64,000 nt of DNA from Ochrobactrum chromiisoli (GCF_026241335.1 NZ_JAPHAV010000006.1:124001-188000), one strand, 5' to 3'. Numbered from the stretch's first letter, positions 6,833 through 16,554 are shown. Notes: generated by a model not told the origin, from the sequence alone. Translations and numbers: made by a program.

Positions 6833-9800
6833 GCTTGGGTCTTGCTGCGGGTGATTGTTCCAGATCTTTCAAAAACTCGTTCAGTGACTGGCCACCCTGT
6901 CCGTTCAAATTCGCAGGCGGCGCGCTTTCCACATCAGGCTTTTGCGCCTCTAGAGCCTCTCTGGCGGCCTGTTCCCGCGCCTGCGCTTCTGCCTTAAGCC
7001 GCGCTTCTTCCTGCAACCGCAAGCGCTCACGTTCCTGCGCGTCCGACAAAAAGAGGTCCAGTTGCCGCCGCAAACGCTGCTTTTCCATAATGCTGGCCTG
7101 CATCGCCTCGACCCGTTCCTGTTCACGCTCGAGCGCGCGCTGTGTCAGAAACTGCACGAGCGGCTGACGGTCAATGCTGACTGACGGATCATCGTAAGTT
7201 CCACCAACAACATATCGCAGACTGGCCGCACCGGCGGTATCCGTACCGTTGGCACCATCGAAAGCAAAGCTGCCATTGCCGCTTAGTCCCAATGTCGAAA
7301 GATCAATCTGCATATCGCCGGCAAAAAGCGTATCACCGCTTCTTAGATTGATGGGTCCCACCCGCACGATACCGCCTGCAATGGAGAAGTCGATCTTGCT
7401 GTTTCCTGCTGCAAAACGTCCCTTTCCAGATGCAGCCTCGGCAATGGAAACGAATTGCTTTGCATCCACCTGGGCGCCGCCTGATGGCTTGTCTGCAATC
7501 GTGTCAGCAGCCTTGAGCATTTCTGGAAAGGCTGTGGGATCAACGCCATTGATGACGAAATTCTCAACATCAACACTGCCAGATCCAGTCAGAGAGGCAA
7601 CAAGTTCGGCCATGCTGGAACCGCTGCCGTTCAACGTCATGGCGGCCTTCGTTCCGCCCGCAAAAGGAGCGCCGCTCTCAGGCCGATAAATATTGACGAG
7701 GTCCGCCCCGCTCCATTTGAGGTCAGAATTCAGCAATGCAGCCTTGTCATTGTTGCGCAATGAGACATTGCCCACCAGATAGCCGCCTGCCCAGTTTCCC
7801 GTCAGCTCATTGAGACTAAGCTGATCCATACCCTTCTGGAGCCGCGTGGAAAAATCAGAAATGGTACCGAAACTGCCCATTTCAGCCTGCGCAACATTTA
7901 ACTTCATATCCAGAAGCAGCGGCAGCGACGGGCGCACCGAAAAACTACCCATCGGCCAGATGGACTTCTTGCTGTTCCGCGAAGGCTCCAATGCGTCCTG
8001 CCCAAGCATAATGGCAGCCAGACTGTCCAAATCGAGCGAAGCAAGCTTGGCCTCGCCCTTGATTTGCGGCAATCCGCTATCGGCAAAATTGGCTTCGAGC
8101 CGTGCGCTCACATCGTCTCCGCCGAGCTTACCGGCAAAGTTCGGAAACCGTAACAAGCCTTTGGCAAACTGGAAATCGCTGGACAGATCAGCAGACAAGC
8201 CTTCGCCAAATCCCGGCAATGTATAGCCTGCCGTCGCAATGAATGGCTGCAGATCGGCCGATTTTATACTGGCCTTGCCGCTTGCAGCAATATCTCCGCC
8301 AACCAGCGACAGAATACCATCGGCGAGCGCTGTTCCGTCGGGCGCAGTCAATTTGAGTTGCGTGCGCATGCCGGCACTTGGCGCGCCCTGCATCGTCAGA
8401 TCAGCGGTGAGTTCGCCCGCCAGCCCAAGCGGCAATGACGGCACGCCAAGCAAAGCAAGAACGGTTTCGCCATTTTGCGATGTGGCCGTTCCGTTCAACT
8501 GCATCTGCATCGGATCGCTCTCGGAACTGCCGCCGCTCGTTGTACCGGAGAGATCAAGTTTCATCCCACCCGCTTTGCCGGTCACACTAAATGAGGCTTC
8601 ACCGCCCTTCGCGGGTGCTTTCGTGGGCGTTTCTTTGGTGCGCGCGCCCTTATCCTTGCCTGTTGCACGCACTGGCGCACCATCGCCGCTTGGAGCCGCA
8701 ACGGCATTGGCTATGATATTTATCTGCGTATCATCAAACAGCCCCGGATAGTTGTCAGCACGTGCGGAAAGTGATCGTAAAAGTGGGATTTGCGGGTGAC
8801 GATGCGCGGCCAATGTCAGAAAATGCGACAAATCAGCAGAAAGCAAAGTCGCATCAAGCGTACCTGAAGGTGCGGTGGCAAACGGTTCATAGGAGCCGGT
8901 GGCCGTCAGGGTTGTGCCCGCAACATCACTGATCAGCAGCCGGTCAAAATCAAAACGACCATTATGAACACGAACCGCAAGATCGACGGCACCCGCCTCC
9001 ATGTCCTCATACTGAACCGGACCTGCTTTAAACGTAATATCAAGCGCTTGGCCACCAAGGGAAGCCATGCCCTGTCCGCTTGAGAAAAACCCGATAAATG
9101 CACGTAATGCGTTGCTGTCTACCGCACCGCCATCAAGGCGAAGCGTGATCGCGGGATCAGCCGAGCCGATAACCTGCCGCAGGAAACTACCTTTAAGCGC
9201 GGTTTTTCCCATGCCGATCTCAAGATCGTCAATGCTCTGCACACCTTCGCGCAGATTGACCTTGCCGGAGAACCCGACGCTATCAAGTTTACGGATCGAT
9301 TCATCAACCGTTTCGTTGAGCCAGGAAGCAAGCCCGGAGGGCTGACGCGATGCCACAAGCATATCGCCCTCAAAACCGAAATCCCGCCCGACCGAGAGCT
9401 TGCCCTTGGCTTCAACCTTTGTCCGGCCCGGCAGATCAGCCGCAAACTGCCGAATATTCCAGCGATTGCCATCAGGCTCCGCACTGATCATGACCGAACG
9501 AATCGTGGTGCCGCCGGCAATCACTGCTGGCAGGCGCAAATCGACATTGCCCGGCATTCCGGGAATAGGCAGTTGCTCAAGCACGCGCCGCACCAGAGCC
9601 AGCCGTTCATTCACCGGAACAGGCGCAGCCAGCTGATCGACCGTCGTCTCAACCGGCCCCCAGAAAATCTGCTGCCCATCAGCGCTGATTTCAAAATGCG
9701 GCTTATCACCATAATCGATCAAAGCCTTGCCATTCACTACATATGGATTATCGGCAGGCCCCTGCTCCATACGAAATTCGCTGGCATCAAAACGGCTTCG

Positions 9801-10658
9801 ATCAGCATCAAACTTACCGCTTACGCGCAGGTCACTGAAAAACGGCTTCTCAGTGGCAAGTTTCTGATTTTGACCAGTTGGAGAAACCGCATCGGCAGAA
9901 CGCAACGAAAAATTGCCGGCATAGTTCAGCCGACCCTCATCAAGCGTGATGTCGCCATCCGTTTCAAACGATGCCGGCATGGCTTCAGGAGAAATCCGCG
10001 CACGCAGGCGCAAGGAACCCTCTGGCTTTGCTTCACCGCTGTTAAGATCAAGTGCGAACTTCTGACCTTCAATGAAAAGCGAACCCGTCGCCTGCCACGG
10101 CCCCGCGAGAGTATTGGCCGACAGCACAGCATTGATTGCAGTTGCCGCATAAGAACGACCGCTTGCTCTGTCAGCCAGCGTCGCAGTACCGTCAGTGATC
10201 GAAAGCCGCTCGATCTTGATTTTCGACGGATCAATCGGCGTTGAAGGACGGATTGCCCAGTCAACCTTACCGGCCTTATCCAGCGAAATGTTAACATTCG
10301 GGCGGTCAACCCGCATATCGAAGATCAAAAGCTCGCCGCGCAGAAACGGCATCAACTCCGCATCCATCGAAAACGTATCGACCGTCATGACCGGATGCGC
10401 GCTATCTGCACCCACACGCACATCAGAAAAAGCCACCGATGGAAAGGGCAGAAGCCGCGCACTGACATCGCCGGCCACATGAACCGGGCGACCGAGAATC
10501 TGGCTCGCCTCACGTTCAAACTCGGCACGATAGCCGCTCCAGTCGACAAATGGCGGCACGACCAGCGCTGCTGTCAAAAGCAGCACCAGCAGCCCACCAA
10601 CGATGACGAATATGCGGCCCAAACGACGCTCCGATAAAATGCTTAATGCGCGCCGCAT
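6828..10658 (-). CDS. AsmA family protein (1276 residues)
   Basis: Large AsmA-type proteins are anchored in the inner membrane and span the periplasm; family members are linked to outer-membrane assembly and phospholipid transport. Here a single N-terminal membrane anchor (IFVIVGGLLVLLLTAALVV, residues about 16-34) is followed by the diagnostic AsmA segment with GRPVHVAGDVSARLLPFPS and then about 1100 residues of repeated beta-rich sequence ending in the AsmA C-terminal region near residue 1150. The last 120 residues are unusual: a long Glu/Gln/Arg/Ala-rich coiled coil (ALEREQERVEAMQASIMEKQ) with a Pro-rich tail. It is encoded alone. The exact substrate is not inferable. Confidence 0.9.
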   Translation of the reverse strand: MRRALSILSERRLGRIFVIVGGLLVLLLTAALVVPPFVDWSGYRAEFEREASQILGRPVHVAGDVSARLLPFPSVAFSDVRVGADSAHPVMTVDTFSMDAELMPFLRGELLIFDMRVDRPNVNISLDKAGKVDWAIRPSTPIDPSKIKIERLSITDGTATLADRASGRSYAATAINAVLSANTLAGPWQATGSLFIEGQKFALDLNSGEAKPEGSLRLRARISPEAMPASFETDGDITLDEGRLNYAGNFSLRSADAVSPTGQNQKLATEKPFFSDLRVSGKFDADRSRFDASEFRMEQGPADNPYVVNGKALIDYGDKPHFEISADGQQIFWGPVETTVDQLAAPVPVNERLALVRRVLEQLPIPGMPGNVDLRLPAVIAGGTTIRSVMISAEPDGNRWNIRQFAADLPGRTKVEAKGKLSVGRDFGFEGDMLVASRQPSGLASWLNETVDESIRKLDSVGFSGKVNLREGVQSIDDLEIGMGKTALKGSFLRQVIGSADPAITLRLDGGAVDSNALRAFIGFFSSGQGMASLGGQALDITFKAGPVQYEDMEAGAVDLAVRVHNGRFDFDRLLISDVAGTTLTATGSYEPFATAPSGTLDATLLSADLSHFLTLAAHRHPQIPLLRSLSARADNYPGLFDDTQINIIANAVAAPSGDGAPVRATGKDKGARTKETPTKAPAKGGEASFSVTGKAGGMKLDLSGTTSGGSSESDPMQMQLNGTATSQNGETVLALLGVPSLPLGLAGELTADLTMQGAPSAGMRTQLKLTAPDGTALADGILSLVGGDIAASGKASIKSADLQPFIATAGYTLPGFGEGLSADLSSDFQFAKGLLRFPNFAGKLGGDDVSARLEANFADSGLPQIKGEAKLASLDLDSLAAIMLGQDALEPSRNSKKSIWPMGSFSVRPSLPLLLDMKLNVAQAEMGSFGTISDFSTRLQKGMDQLSLNELTGNWAGGYLVGNVSLRNNDKAALLNSDLKWSGADLVNIYRPESGAPFAGGTKAAMTLNGSGSSMAELVASLTGSGSVDVENFVINGVDPTAFPEMLKAADTIADKPSGGAQVDAKQFVSIAEAASGKGRFAAGNSKIDFSIAGGIVRVGPINLRSGDTLFAGDMQIDLSTLGLSGNGSFAFDGANGTDTAGAASLRYVVGGTYDDPSVSIDRQPLVQFLTQRALEREQERVEAMQASIMEKQRLRRQLDLFLSDAQERERLRLQEEARLKAEAQAREQAAREALEAQKPDVESAPPANLNGQGGQSLNEFLKDLEQSPAARPKL

Positions 10659-10809
10659 GAAACAAATGCTGAATCACGCGGTCTTTATCGGTGCAACATA
10701 ACGGCATCGTTCCGGCGATAACAAGGCAAATTGCTTTTCACTGAAACGATTCATGAGCGATATTGAATCGCCTTCTCAAAAAGGCGGCTCAATTCACTGA
10801 TTTGAATCA

Positions 10810-12216
10810 TCAAATCAGAATTTTTCCGGGATTCATGATATTATCCGGATCAATCGCTTTCTTGATCATCCGCATGTAATCGATCGCTTCACCAAGCTCC
10901 ATCGCGAGGTACTTCATCTTGCCCTGCCCGATGCCGTGTTCGCCCGAACACGTGCCTTCCATGGCGATTGCGCGCTTGACCAGACGATCCATGAAATCTT
11001 CGGCGCGCTCCATCTCCGCTGCATCATCCGTATCAAGCAGCAAAAGAAGATGGAAATTGCCGTCACCAACATGGCCAACGATAGGCGCGATAAGACCACT
11101 TTCAGCCAGATCTTTTTCCGTTTGCGCAATGCAATCCGCAAGCCGTGAAATCGGCACACACACGTCAGTCGAAACACCTTTTGCACCGGGACGCAGCAGG
11201 AAGGATGCAAGATAGGCATCGTGCCGCGCACGCCAGAGCCGGTCGCGTTCTTCGGGGTCGTTGGTCCAGCGGAACTCTCCGCCACCATTTTCTACGGCTA
11301 TCTCACCAAAGATTTCGGCCTGTTCAGCGACGCCGGTTTCCGTGCCGTGAAACTCAACGAACAGATAAGGCTGCGCCTCATAAGGGAGTTTGGAATGCAA
11401 AATCAACGCTTCCATCTGAAGCTTGTTGACGAGTTCAATACGTGCAACAGGAATGCCCATCTGGATGGTTTCAATCACCGCGCGGCAGGCCTTCTCAATA
11501 TCCGGAAACGGGCAGATGCCGCCCGATACCGCCTGCGGTATCCCCTGAAGCTTCAGGGTTAGCTCGGTGATGATACCGAGTGTCCCTTCAGAGCCAATCA
11601 GAAGCCGTGTCAAATCATAGCCTGCAGCGGTCTTCTTCACGCGCTTGGAGGTTTCAATCAGGCGGCCATCGGGCATAACAGCTTTGAGCGCCAGCACGTT
11701 CTCACGCATAGTGCCATAACGCACCGCATTGGTGCCGGACGCGCGCGTCGAAGCCATGCCGCCAAGCGTGGCATTCGCACCCGGATCAATGGGAAAGAAA
11801 AGCCCGGTATCGCGCAAATATTCGTTGAGTTCGCGACGTGTGACCCCCGGCTCGATAACGCAATCTAGATCTTCCGCATGAACTTTCAAAACGCGGTTCA
11901 TCTGTGTAAGATCAATTGACACACCACCCGCAGGCGCATTCACCTGACCTTCAAGCGAAGAACCGGCACCAAAGGCAATCACCGGCACCTTATGCTCCGC
12001 ACAGATGCGGACAACATCCTGCACGTCCTGCGTATTCTGCGCAAAAATAACGATATCAGGTGCCTGTGTCGGCACATAGGTCGTCGTATGGCCATGCTGT
12101 TGGCGGATTGCCTGCCCGGTCTGCGCGCGCTCACCAAATCGCTGTTTCAGGATTGCAACTGCGGCAGCAATGCCCTCCTCATTACGCTGAAGGGCAACCA
12201 CATTCTGAAGCGACAT
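10810..12216 (-). CDS. FAD-linked D-lactate/2-hydroxyacid dehydrogenase (GlcD/LDHD type)
   Basis: Oxidises a D-2-hydroxyacid, probably D-lactate or glycolate, with FAD, passing electrons to the respiratory chain or a cytochrome. The N-terminal FAD-binding PCMH domain is seen in PVIAFGAGSSLEGQ and DPGANATLGGMASTRASGTNAVRYG; the C-terminal FAD-oxidase domain ends with HVGDGNFHL and CSGEHGIGQGKMKYL, characteristic of LDHD and GlcD. At 468 residues it is of typical length. The start has GGAGA upstream at good spacing. It lies 22 bp behind the GlcG/HbpS-like gene, so the two form an operon. Substrate preference cannot be read from sequence alone. Confidence 0.9.
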   Translation of the reverse strand: MSLQNVVALQRNEEGIAAAVAILKQRFGERAQTGQAIRQQHGHTTTYVPTQAPDIVIFAQNTQDVQDVVRICAEHKVPVIAFGAGSSLEGQVNAPAGGVSIDLTQMNRVLKVHAEDLDCVIEPGVTRRELNEYLRDTGLFFPIDPGANATLGGMASTRASGTNAVRYGTMRENVLALKAVMPDGRLIETSKRVKKTAAGYDLTRLLIGSEGTLGIITELTLKLQGIPQAVSGGICPFPDIEKACRAVIETIQMGIPVARIELVNKLQMEALILHSKLPYEAQPYLFVEFHGTETGVAEQAEIFGEIAVENGGGEFRWTNDPEERDRLWRARHDAYLASFLLRPGAKGVSTDVCVPISRLADCIAQTEKDLAESGLIAPIVGHVGDGNFHLLLLLDTDDAAEMERAEDFMDRLVKRAIAMEGTCSGEHGIGQGKMKYLAMELGEAIDYMRMIKKAIDPDNIMNPGKILI

Positions 12217-12238
12217 TGTTCATTCTCCGTATTTCAAA

Positions 12239-12736
12239 TTATGCAGCGCTCAAAGCCAGCGCGATGGGATCCTGCCCCAGATGCTCGGCAATCGCCCGCA
12301 CAACAAGATTGTGATCTTCACGCTGCGGCAGACCGGAAACAATCGCTGCTCCCATCACCCCTGCACCTGTCACATGGATCGGAAAACCACCGCCCGCCAG
12401 CGCATAATCGGCAACATCAAGTGCCTTGTGAGCAGCAAACATCTTGTCGTCGCGGTTCTGTTCCAGAACAAGGCGATAGCTCGACGCTTGAAACCTGCGC
12501 ACGACATTGAACTTGCGGCGCAGCCACTCACTGTTGTCCACAGTTGTTCCAGCCGTTGCAGCAAAGAACAGGCGACGATCCCAGAGCGAAATATCAATGG
12601 CAACTGAAAGCTTCTGCTTAATGGCCAGATCACGGATGCGCTGGCCCAGCGAAAACGCGTCATTCTCGTTGAAAGATGTGAAAATCAGCGCCTGTTCCTG
12701 CCGGATGATCTGCTTGATATCGTCGCGCTGCGGCAT
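12239..12736 (-). CDS. UPF0303 / GlcG-HbpS-like protein
   Basis: A 165-residue protein starting MPQRDDIKQIIRQEQALIF, of the UPF0303 group related to the haem-degrading HbpS-like (DUF336/GlcG) family. It shows the alternating helices and strands of that alpha/beta fold and the conserved GGGFPIHVTGAGVMGAAIVSGLPQ, close to the family's glycine-rich signature. The start was chosen for AGGA directly upstream; a further upstream methionine lacks a ribosome site. Placement before a FAD-linked 2-hydroxyacid dehydrogenase resembles glcG in the E. coli glycolate operon, which suggests a role with that enzyme; its biochemical function here is not known. Confidence 0.87.
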   Translation of the reverse strand: MPQRDDIKQIIRQEQALIFTSFNENDAFSLGQRIRDLAIKQKLSVAIDISLWDRRLFFAATAGTTVDNSEWLRRKFNVVRRFQASSYRLVLEQNRDDKMFAAHKALDVADYALAGGGFPIHVTGAGVMGAAIVSGLPQREDHNLVVRAIAEHLGQDPIALALSAA

Positions 12737-12855
12737 GATCCTTTTTCTCCCGAAAACTCTCGTAGCGTTCTTTTGCGCCCTCAATCACGTGATTGCAACA
12801 GATGAACCCTGCCTTCAAACTTGATTGATCGCGCGCGAAGCGCTAGTGGAGCCTT

Positions 12856-13932
12856 ATGGCTGAGAACCCCAACATCGACATACCTGCTCAAGACGACCGG
12901 ATACCGGAGTTTATTGAAACTGCCGTCTTTAAACGTGATGTGTTTTCCGAAACCCGCGCGGGCTATTTTATCGGCGATCCTGAAACGCGCATCATCCGCC
13001 GCGTGGTCAGCGCAGCACCTTGGTGGTCAAAGCCGCTGGCCTGGATTTTGGCGCGACGCGAAATCCGTGGCCTGAAAACAGTACGCGGCATCGAAGGCGT
13101 TCCACAGCTTCTTTATACTGATCGCGACGGGCTTTATCGTTCCTGGACCGAAGGCACCCCGCTGCATCTTGCGCGGCCCTCCGATCCCAAATGGTATCGC
13201 ACAGCGCATCGAATCCTACGCGACATGCGCCGCATGGGGGTCACCCATAACGATCTCGCCAAGCCGCAAAACTGGCTGATGACACCGGAAGGCGAAGCTG
13301 CGGTCATCGATTTCCAGCTTGCAAGTGTGCATCGTCGTCGCGGCGCTTTCTACCGGCTGCTCGCCTATGAGGATTTCCGCCATCTGATCAAGCAGAAGCG
13401 CGCCTTTGCTGCCGATCTGATGACGCCGACGGAAAAGCGCATTCTGGCGCGCCGTTCGCTGCCATCGCGCATCTGGCTCGCAACCGGCAAGAAGGTCTAT
13501 AATTTCGTCACCCGTGGCATCTTCAATTGGTCAGACGGTGAAGGCACAGGCGACCGCATCGACAATGAAGGCCCAGCCATCATGGCAGCCCTCAAGTCTG
13601 ATCCACGCGTGAAAGATGTGGCGCTGGCGCTTTATTCGCTGCCCGCAAAGGGCGTTGGCCTTTATGCTTTCGTTGAAACGCTCAATGCGGACGAAAAAAG
13701 TCTGCGTGCGCGGCTCAAGGGCACCAAGCTTGAACTCATCCAGCCGGTTGCACATTTGCCGCGCCGGGCCGATGGAACGATCCGCGACGATATTCTGCGG
13801 CTGATCGCCATGAACCAGATGACTGAGCTCGACGACCTTCTAAGCCGCGAGCCGGAAATGCGCGATCTTGTCGAGGCACTTGCTTCGCATCGGCTCAATT
13901 TCACGGATCGCCGCGTAACTCAACTCGAATAG
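12856..13932 (+). CDS. Kinase-like protein with acyl-CoA-synthetase-like C-terminal domain
   Basis: Residues about 70-200 resemble the catalytic half of an atypical (RIO/lipopolysaccharide-kinase-like) protein kinase: a catalytic-loop equivalent TH131-N-D133-LAKPQN replaces HRD...N, and ID152FQLAS replaces DFG. No clear nucleotide-binding glycine loop is visible, so activity is uncertain. Residues about 246-318 (KSDPRVKDVALALYSL...AFVETL...LIQPVAHLPRRADGTIRDDIL) resemble the small C-terminal domain of AMP-forming acyl-CoA synthetases; the catalytic lysine of the usual GK motif appears as threonine in DGTIR. It lies divergent from the HbpS-like gene and 50 bp before uvrD. Related proteins are annotated serine/threonine kinases in Brucella; a partner or substrate is unknown. 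Confidence 0.75.
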   Translation: MAENPNIDIPAQDDRIPEFIETAVFKRDVFSETRAGYFIGDPETRIIRRVVSAAPWWSKPLAWILARREIRGLKTVRGIEGVPQLLYTDRDGLYRSWTEGTPLHLARPSDPKWYRTAHRILRDMRRMGVTHNDLAKPQNWLMTPEGEAAVIDFQLASVHRRRGAFYRLLAYEDFRHLIKQKRAFAADLMTPTEKRILARRSLPSRIWLATGKKVYNFVTRGIFNWSDGEGTGDRIDNEGPAIMAALKSDPRVKDVALALYSLPAKGVGLYAFVETLNADEKSLRARLKGTKLELIQPVAHLPRRADGTIRDDILRLIAMNQMTELDDLLSREPEMRDLVEALASHRLNFTDRRVTQLE

Positions 13933-13982
13933 TTTCACGCTTTCGCTGGTTTTTCATCGGCGAATCACTACATTCGGTAGCA

Positions 13983-16517
13983 ATGTCCGATTTCCCTGAT
14001 GATATGCCGTTCTTCGGCGATGAAACACCAACTGACCGCGCCCCCGCGACAGGCAGCATTGCCGCACGCGCCATGGCAGCGCGCAACCAGCAACGTGGCG
14101 AACCTGATTATTTAAAGGGTCTCAACCCTGAACAGCGTCAGGCCGTCTTGACCACAGAGGGTCCGGTTCTGGTTCTCGCGGGTGCAGGCACTGGCAAAAC
14201 CCGCGTTCTCACCACCCGCATTGCGCATATTCTGACAACCGGCCTCGCCTATCCGAGCCAGATTCTCGCCGTGACCTTCACCAACAAGGCTGCACGCGAG
14301 ATGAAAGAGCGTATCGGCCATCTGGTTGGCGGCGCTGTGGAAGGTATGCCGTGGCTTGGCACGTTCCACTCCATCGGCGTAAAACTGCTGCGCCGCCACG
14401 CTGAACTGGTCAATCTCACATCTGATTTTACCATTCTTGATACGGATGATGTGATCCGCCTGATCAAACAGCTCATTCAGGCTGAAGGTCTGGATGACAA
14501 GCGCTGGCCTGCCCGCACCTTCGCCAATATGATCGATGGCTGGAAAAACAAGGGCTTTGGTCCTGCCGATATTCCGGAAGGCGATGCGCGTTCGTTTGGC
14601 AACGGAAAAGGCCGTGAACTTTATCAAGCCTATCAGGAACGGCTACGCACGCTGAACGCCTGTGACTTTGGTGATCTGCTGCTGCATCCGATCCGCATCT
14701 TCCGCAATCACCCGGATATCCTGCGCGAATACCACGCGAAATTCCGTTATATTCTGGTCGACGAATATCAGGATACCAACACCGCGCAATATATGTGGCT
14801 GCGGCTTCTCGCCCAGCGACCGCAATCGCGAAACGCAGCACCTGTGCCATTTGCGGCAGACGGCCCACAAGCGCCATCAGGCGCGAGCGAAAACAAAGTG
14901 AATCTGTGTTGCGTGGGCGATGACGATCAGTCGATCTATGGCTGGCGCGGTGCGGAAGTGGACAACATCCTCCGCTTTGACAAGGATTTTCCGGGTGCGG
15001 TCGTTATCAAGCTTGAACGTAACTATCGCTCGACGGCCCATATTCTGGGCGCCGCAGCACATCTGATTGCACACAATGAAGGCCGCCTCGGCAAGACGCT
15101 TTTCACGGAAGCGCCCAATCCAGACGATCCTCGGGTAAAAGTGCACGCGGCATGGGATTCCGAAGAAGAAGCCCGCGCCGTTGGCGAGGCCATCGAACAG
15201 GCGCAGCGTCAGGGTCATCTGCTCAACAATATGGCAATCCTCGTGCGTGCATCTTTCCAGATGCGCGAGTTCGAAGATCGCTTCGTCACGCTTGGCCTCA
15301 ATTACCGGGTTATCGGCGGTCCGCGCTTTTATGAGCGCCTCGAAATCCGTGACGCCATGGCCTATATGCGCGTGGTTGCGCAGCCTGCCGACGATCTGGC
15401 ACTTGAGCGCATCATCAACACACCAAAGCGTGGCCTTGGTGAAGCGGCAATCCGCCAGATTCACGATTATGCCCGTGCGCGCGACATCTCGATGTTTGCC
15501 GCTGCTTGTGATCTGGTTGAAACCGAAGAGTTAAAGCCAAAGCCACGTTCAGCGCTGCGCGAAGTGGTCGATAATTTCCGCCGCTGGCAGTCGCTTCTCG
15601 ACAATACACCCCATACAGAACTTGCCGAAACCATTCTCGACGAGTCCGGCTACACCGCCATGTGGCAGAACGATAAGTCAGCAGAAGCGCCGGGACGCCT
15701 CGAAAACCTCAAGGAACTGATCCGTTCCATGGAAGACTACGAGAGCCTGCGCGGCTTTCTTGAACACGTTGCGCTCGTCATGGATGCCGAGAAAAATGAG
15801 GACATGGATGCCGTCAACATCATGACGCTGCATTCGGCTAAGGGTCTGGAATTTGAAACCGTCTTCCTGCCCGGCTGGGAAGAAGGGCTGTTTCCACATC
15901 AGCGCGCACTGGACGAAGGGGGGCGCTCAGGTCTCGAAGAAGAGCGCCGCCTCGCTTATGTTGGCGTCACGCGTGCCAAGAAAAACCTGCATATCTGGTT
16001 TGTTTCCAACCGCCGTATTCATGGCATGTGGCAATCGACCATCCCGTCACGCTTTCTGGAAGAGCTTCCTGAAGCACATGTCGAAGTGGCTGAAATGGAA
16101 GGCAATTACGGCGGTTATGGCAATAGCGGTTACGGGCAATCGCGCTTCGACAAGGCCGATCCGTTCCAGAACTCCTATTCGACACCCGGCTGGCAGCGCG
16201 CGCAGCAGAACCGCTCGGAAGCGACACGCAACAACTGGGGCTCGCGCTCCGGTGCCAATGTTGAACGCATTGGCTATGGCGAAACGGATTCAGGTTTCGG
16301 TGCGGGGCGTGGTTCTGTCAAAGGCCGTATGATTGACGGTGAACTGGTTGCAAAGTCGGTGGCTGACAAGCCGTCAGCCTTCTTCGTCGGCGACCGCGTG
16401 TTTCATATCAAATTTGGCAACGGAACAGTCGCGACAATCGATGGCAATAAGCTGACCATCGACTTTGACAAAGCCGGACAAAAGCGCGTTCTCGACAGCT
16501 TTGTTCAGCGCGCTTAA
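13983..16517 (+). CDS. uvrD: UvrD/PcrA-type 3'-5' DNA helicase
   Basis: A superfamily 1A helicase acting in nucleotide-excision and mismatch repair and at blocked forks. Motifs in order: Q-motif region LNPEQRQAV, Walker A GAGTGKT (residues 67-73), AVTFTNKAAREM, VDEYQDTN, GDDDQSIYGWRGAE, NYRST, MTLHSAKGLEFETVFLPGWEEGLFPH and EERRLAYVGVTRAK. At 844 residues it is longer than E. coli UvrD (720): an insert lies before the GDDDQ motif (RNAAPVPFAADGPQAPSG) and a Gly/Tyr/Ser-rich disordered stretch occupies about residues 710-775 before the C-terminal domain (FFVGDRVFHIKFGNGTV). Terminated at 16533. Confidence 0.95.
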   Translation: MSDFPDDMPFFGDETPTDRAPATGSIAARAMAARNQQRGEPDYLKGLNPEQRQAVLTTEGPVLVLAGAGTGKTRVLTTRIAHILTTGLAYPSQILAVTFTNKAAREMKERIGHLVGGAVEGMPWLGTFHSIGVKLLRRHAELVNLTSDFTILDTDDVIRLIKQLIQAEGLDDKRWPARTFANMIDGWKNKGFGPADIPEGDARSFGNGKGRELYQAYQERLRTLNACDFGDLLLHPIRIFRNHPDILREYHAKFRYILVDEYQDTNTAQYMWLRLLAQRPQSRNAAPVPFAADGPQAPSGASENKVNLCCVGDDDQSIYGWRGAEVDNILRFDKDFPGAVVIKLERNYRSTAHILGAAAHLIAHNEGRLGKTLFTEAPNPDDPRVKVHAAWDSEEEARAVGEAIEQAQRQGHLLNNMAILVRASFQMREFEDRFVTLGLNYRVIGGPRFYERLEIRDAMAYMRVVAQPADDLALERIINTPKRGLGEAAIRQIHDYARARDISMFAAACDLVETEELKPKPRSALREVVDNFRRWQSLLDNTPHTELAETILDESGYTAMWQNDKSAEAPGRLENLKELIRSMEDYESLRGFLEHVALVMDAEKNEDMDAVNIMTLHSAKGLEFETVFLPGWEEGLFPHQRALDEGGRSGLEEERRLAYVGVTRAKKNLHIWFVSNRRIHGMWQSTIPSRFLEELPEAHVEVAEMEGNYGGYGNSGYGQSRFDKADPFQNSYSTPGWQRAQQNRSEATRNNWGSRSGANVERIGYGETDSGFGAGRGSVKGRMIDGELVAKSVADKPSAFFVGDRVFHIKFGNGTVATIDGNKLTIDFDKAGQKRVLDSFVQRA

Positions 16518-16532
16518 GTTTGAATAGACAGG

Positions 16533-16554
16533 AAGCCGGAGATTACTCCGGCTT
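16533..16554. terminator. Shared terminator between convergent uvrD and creA
   Basis: AAGCCGGAG (16533-16541) pairs with CTCCGGCTT (16546-16554), loop ATTA, followed on the plus strand by TCCTTTTTCC. The creA stop codon (16543-16545) lies in the loop. Confidence 0.8.

Noticed and set aside
10769-10786. CGCCTT/AAGGCG stem after the dehydrogenase gene as a terminator
   Set aside because: The stem is only 6 bp and the following sequence ATTCAAT is not T-rich, so the case is too weak to list.
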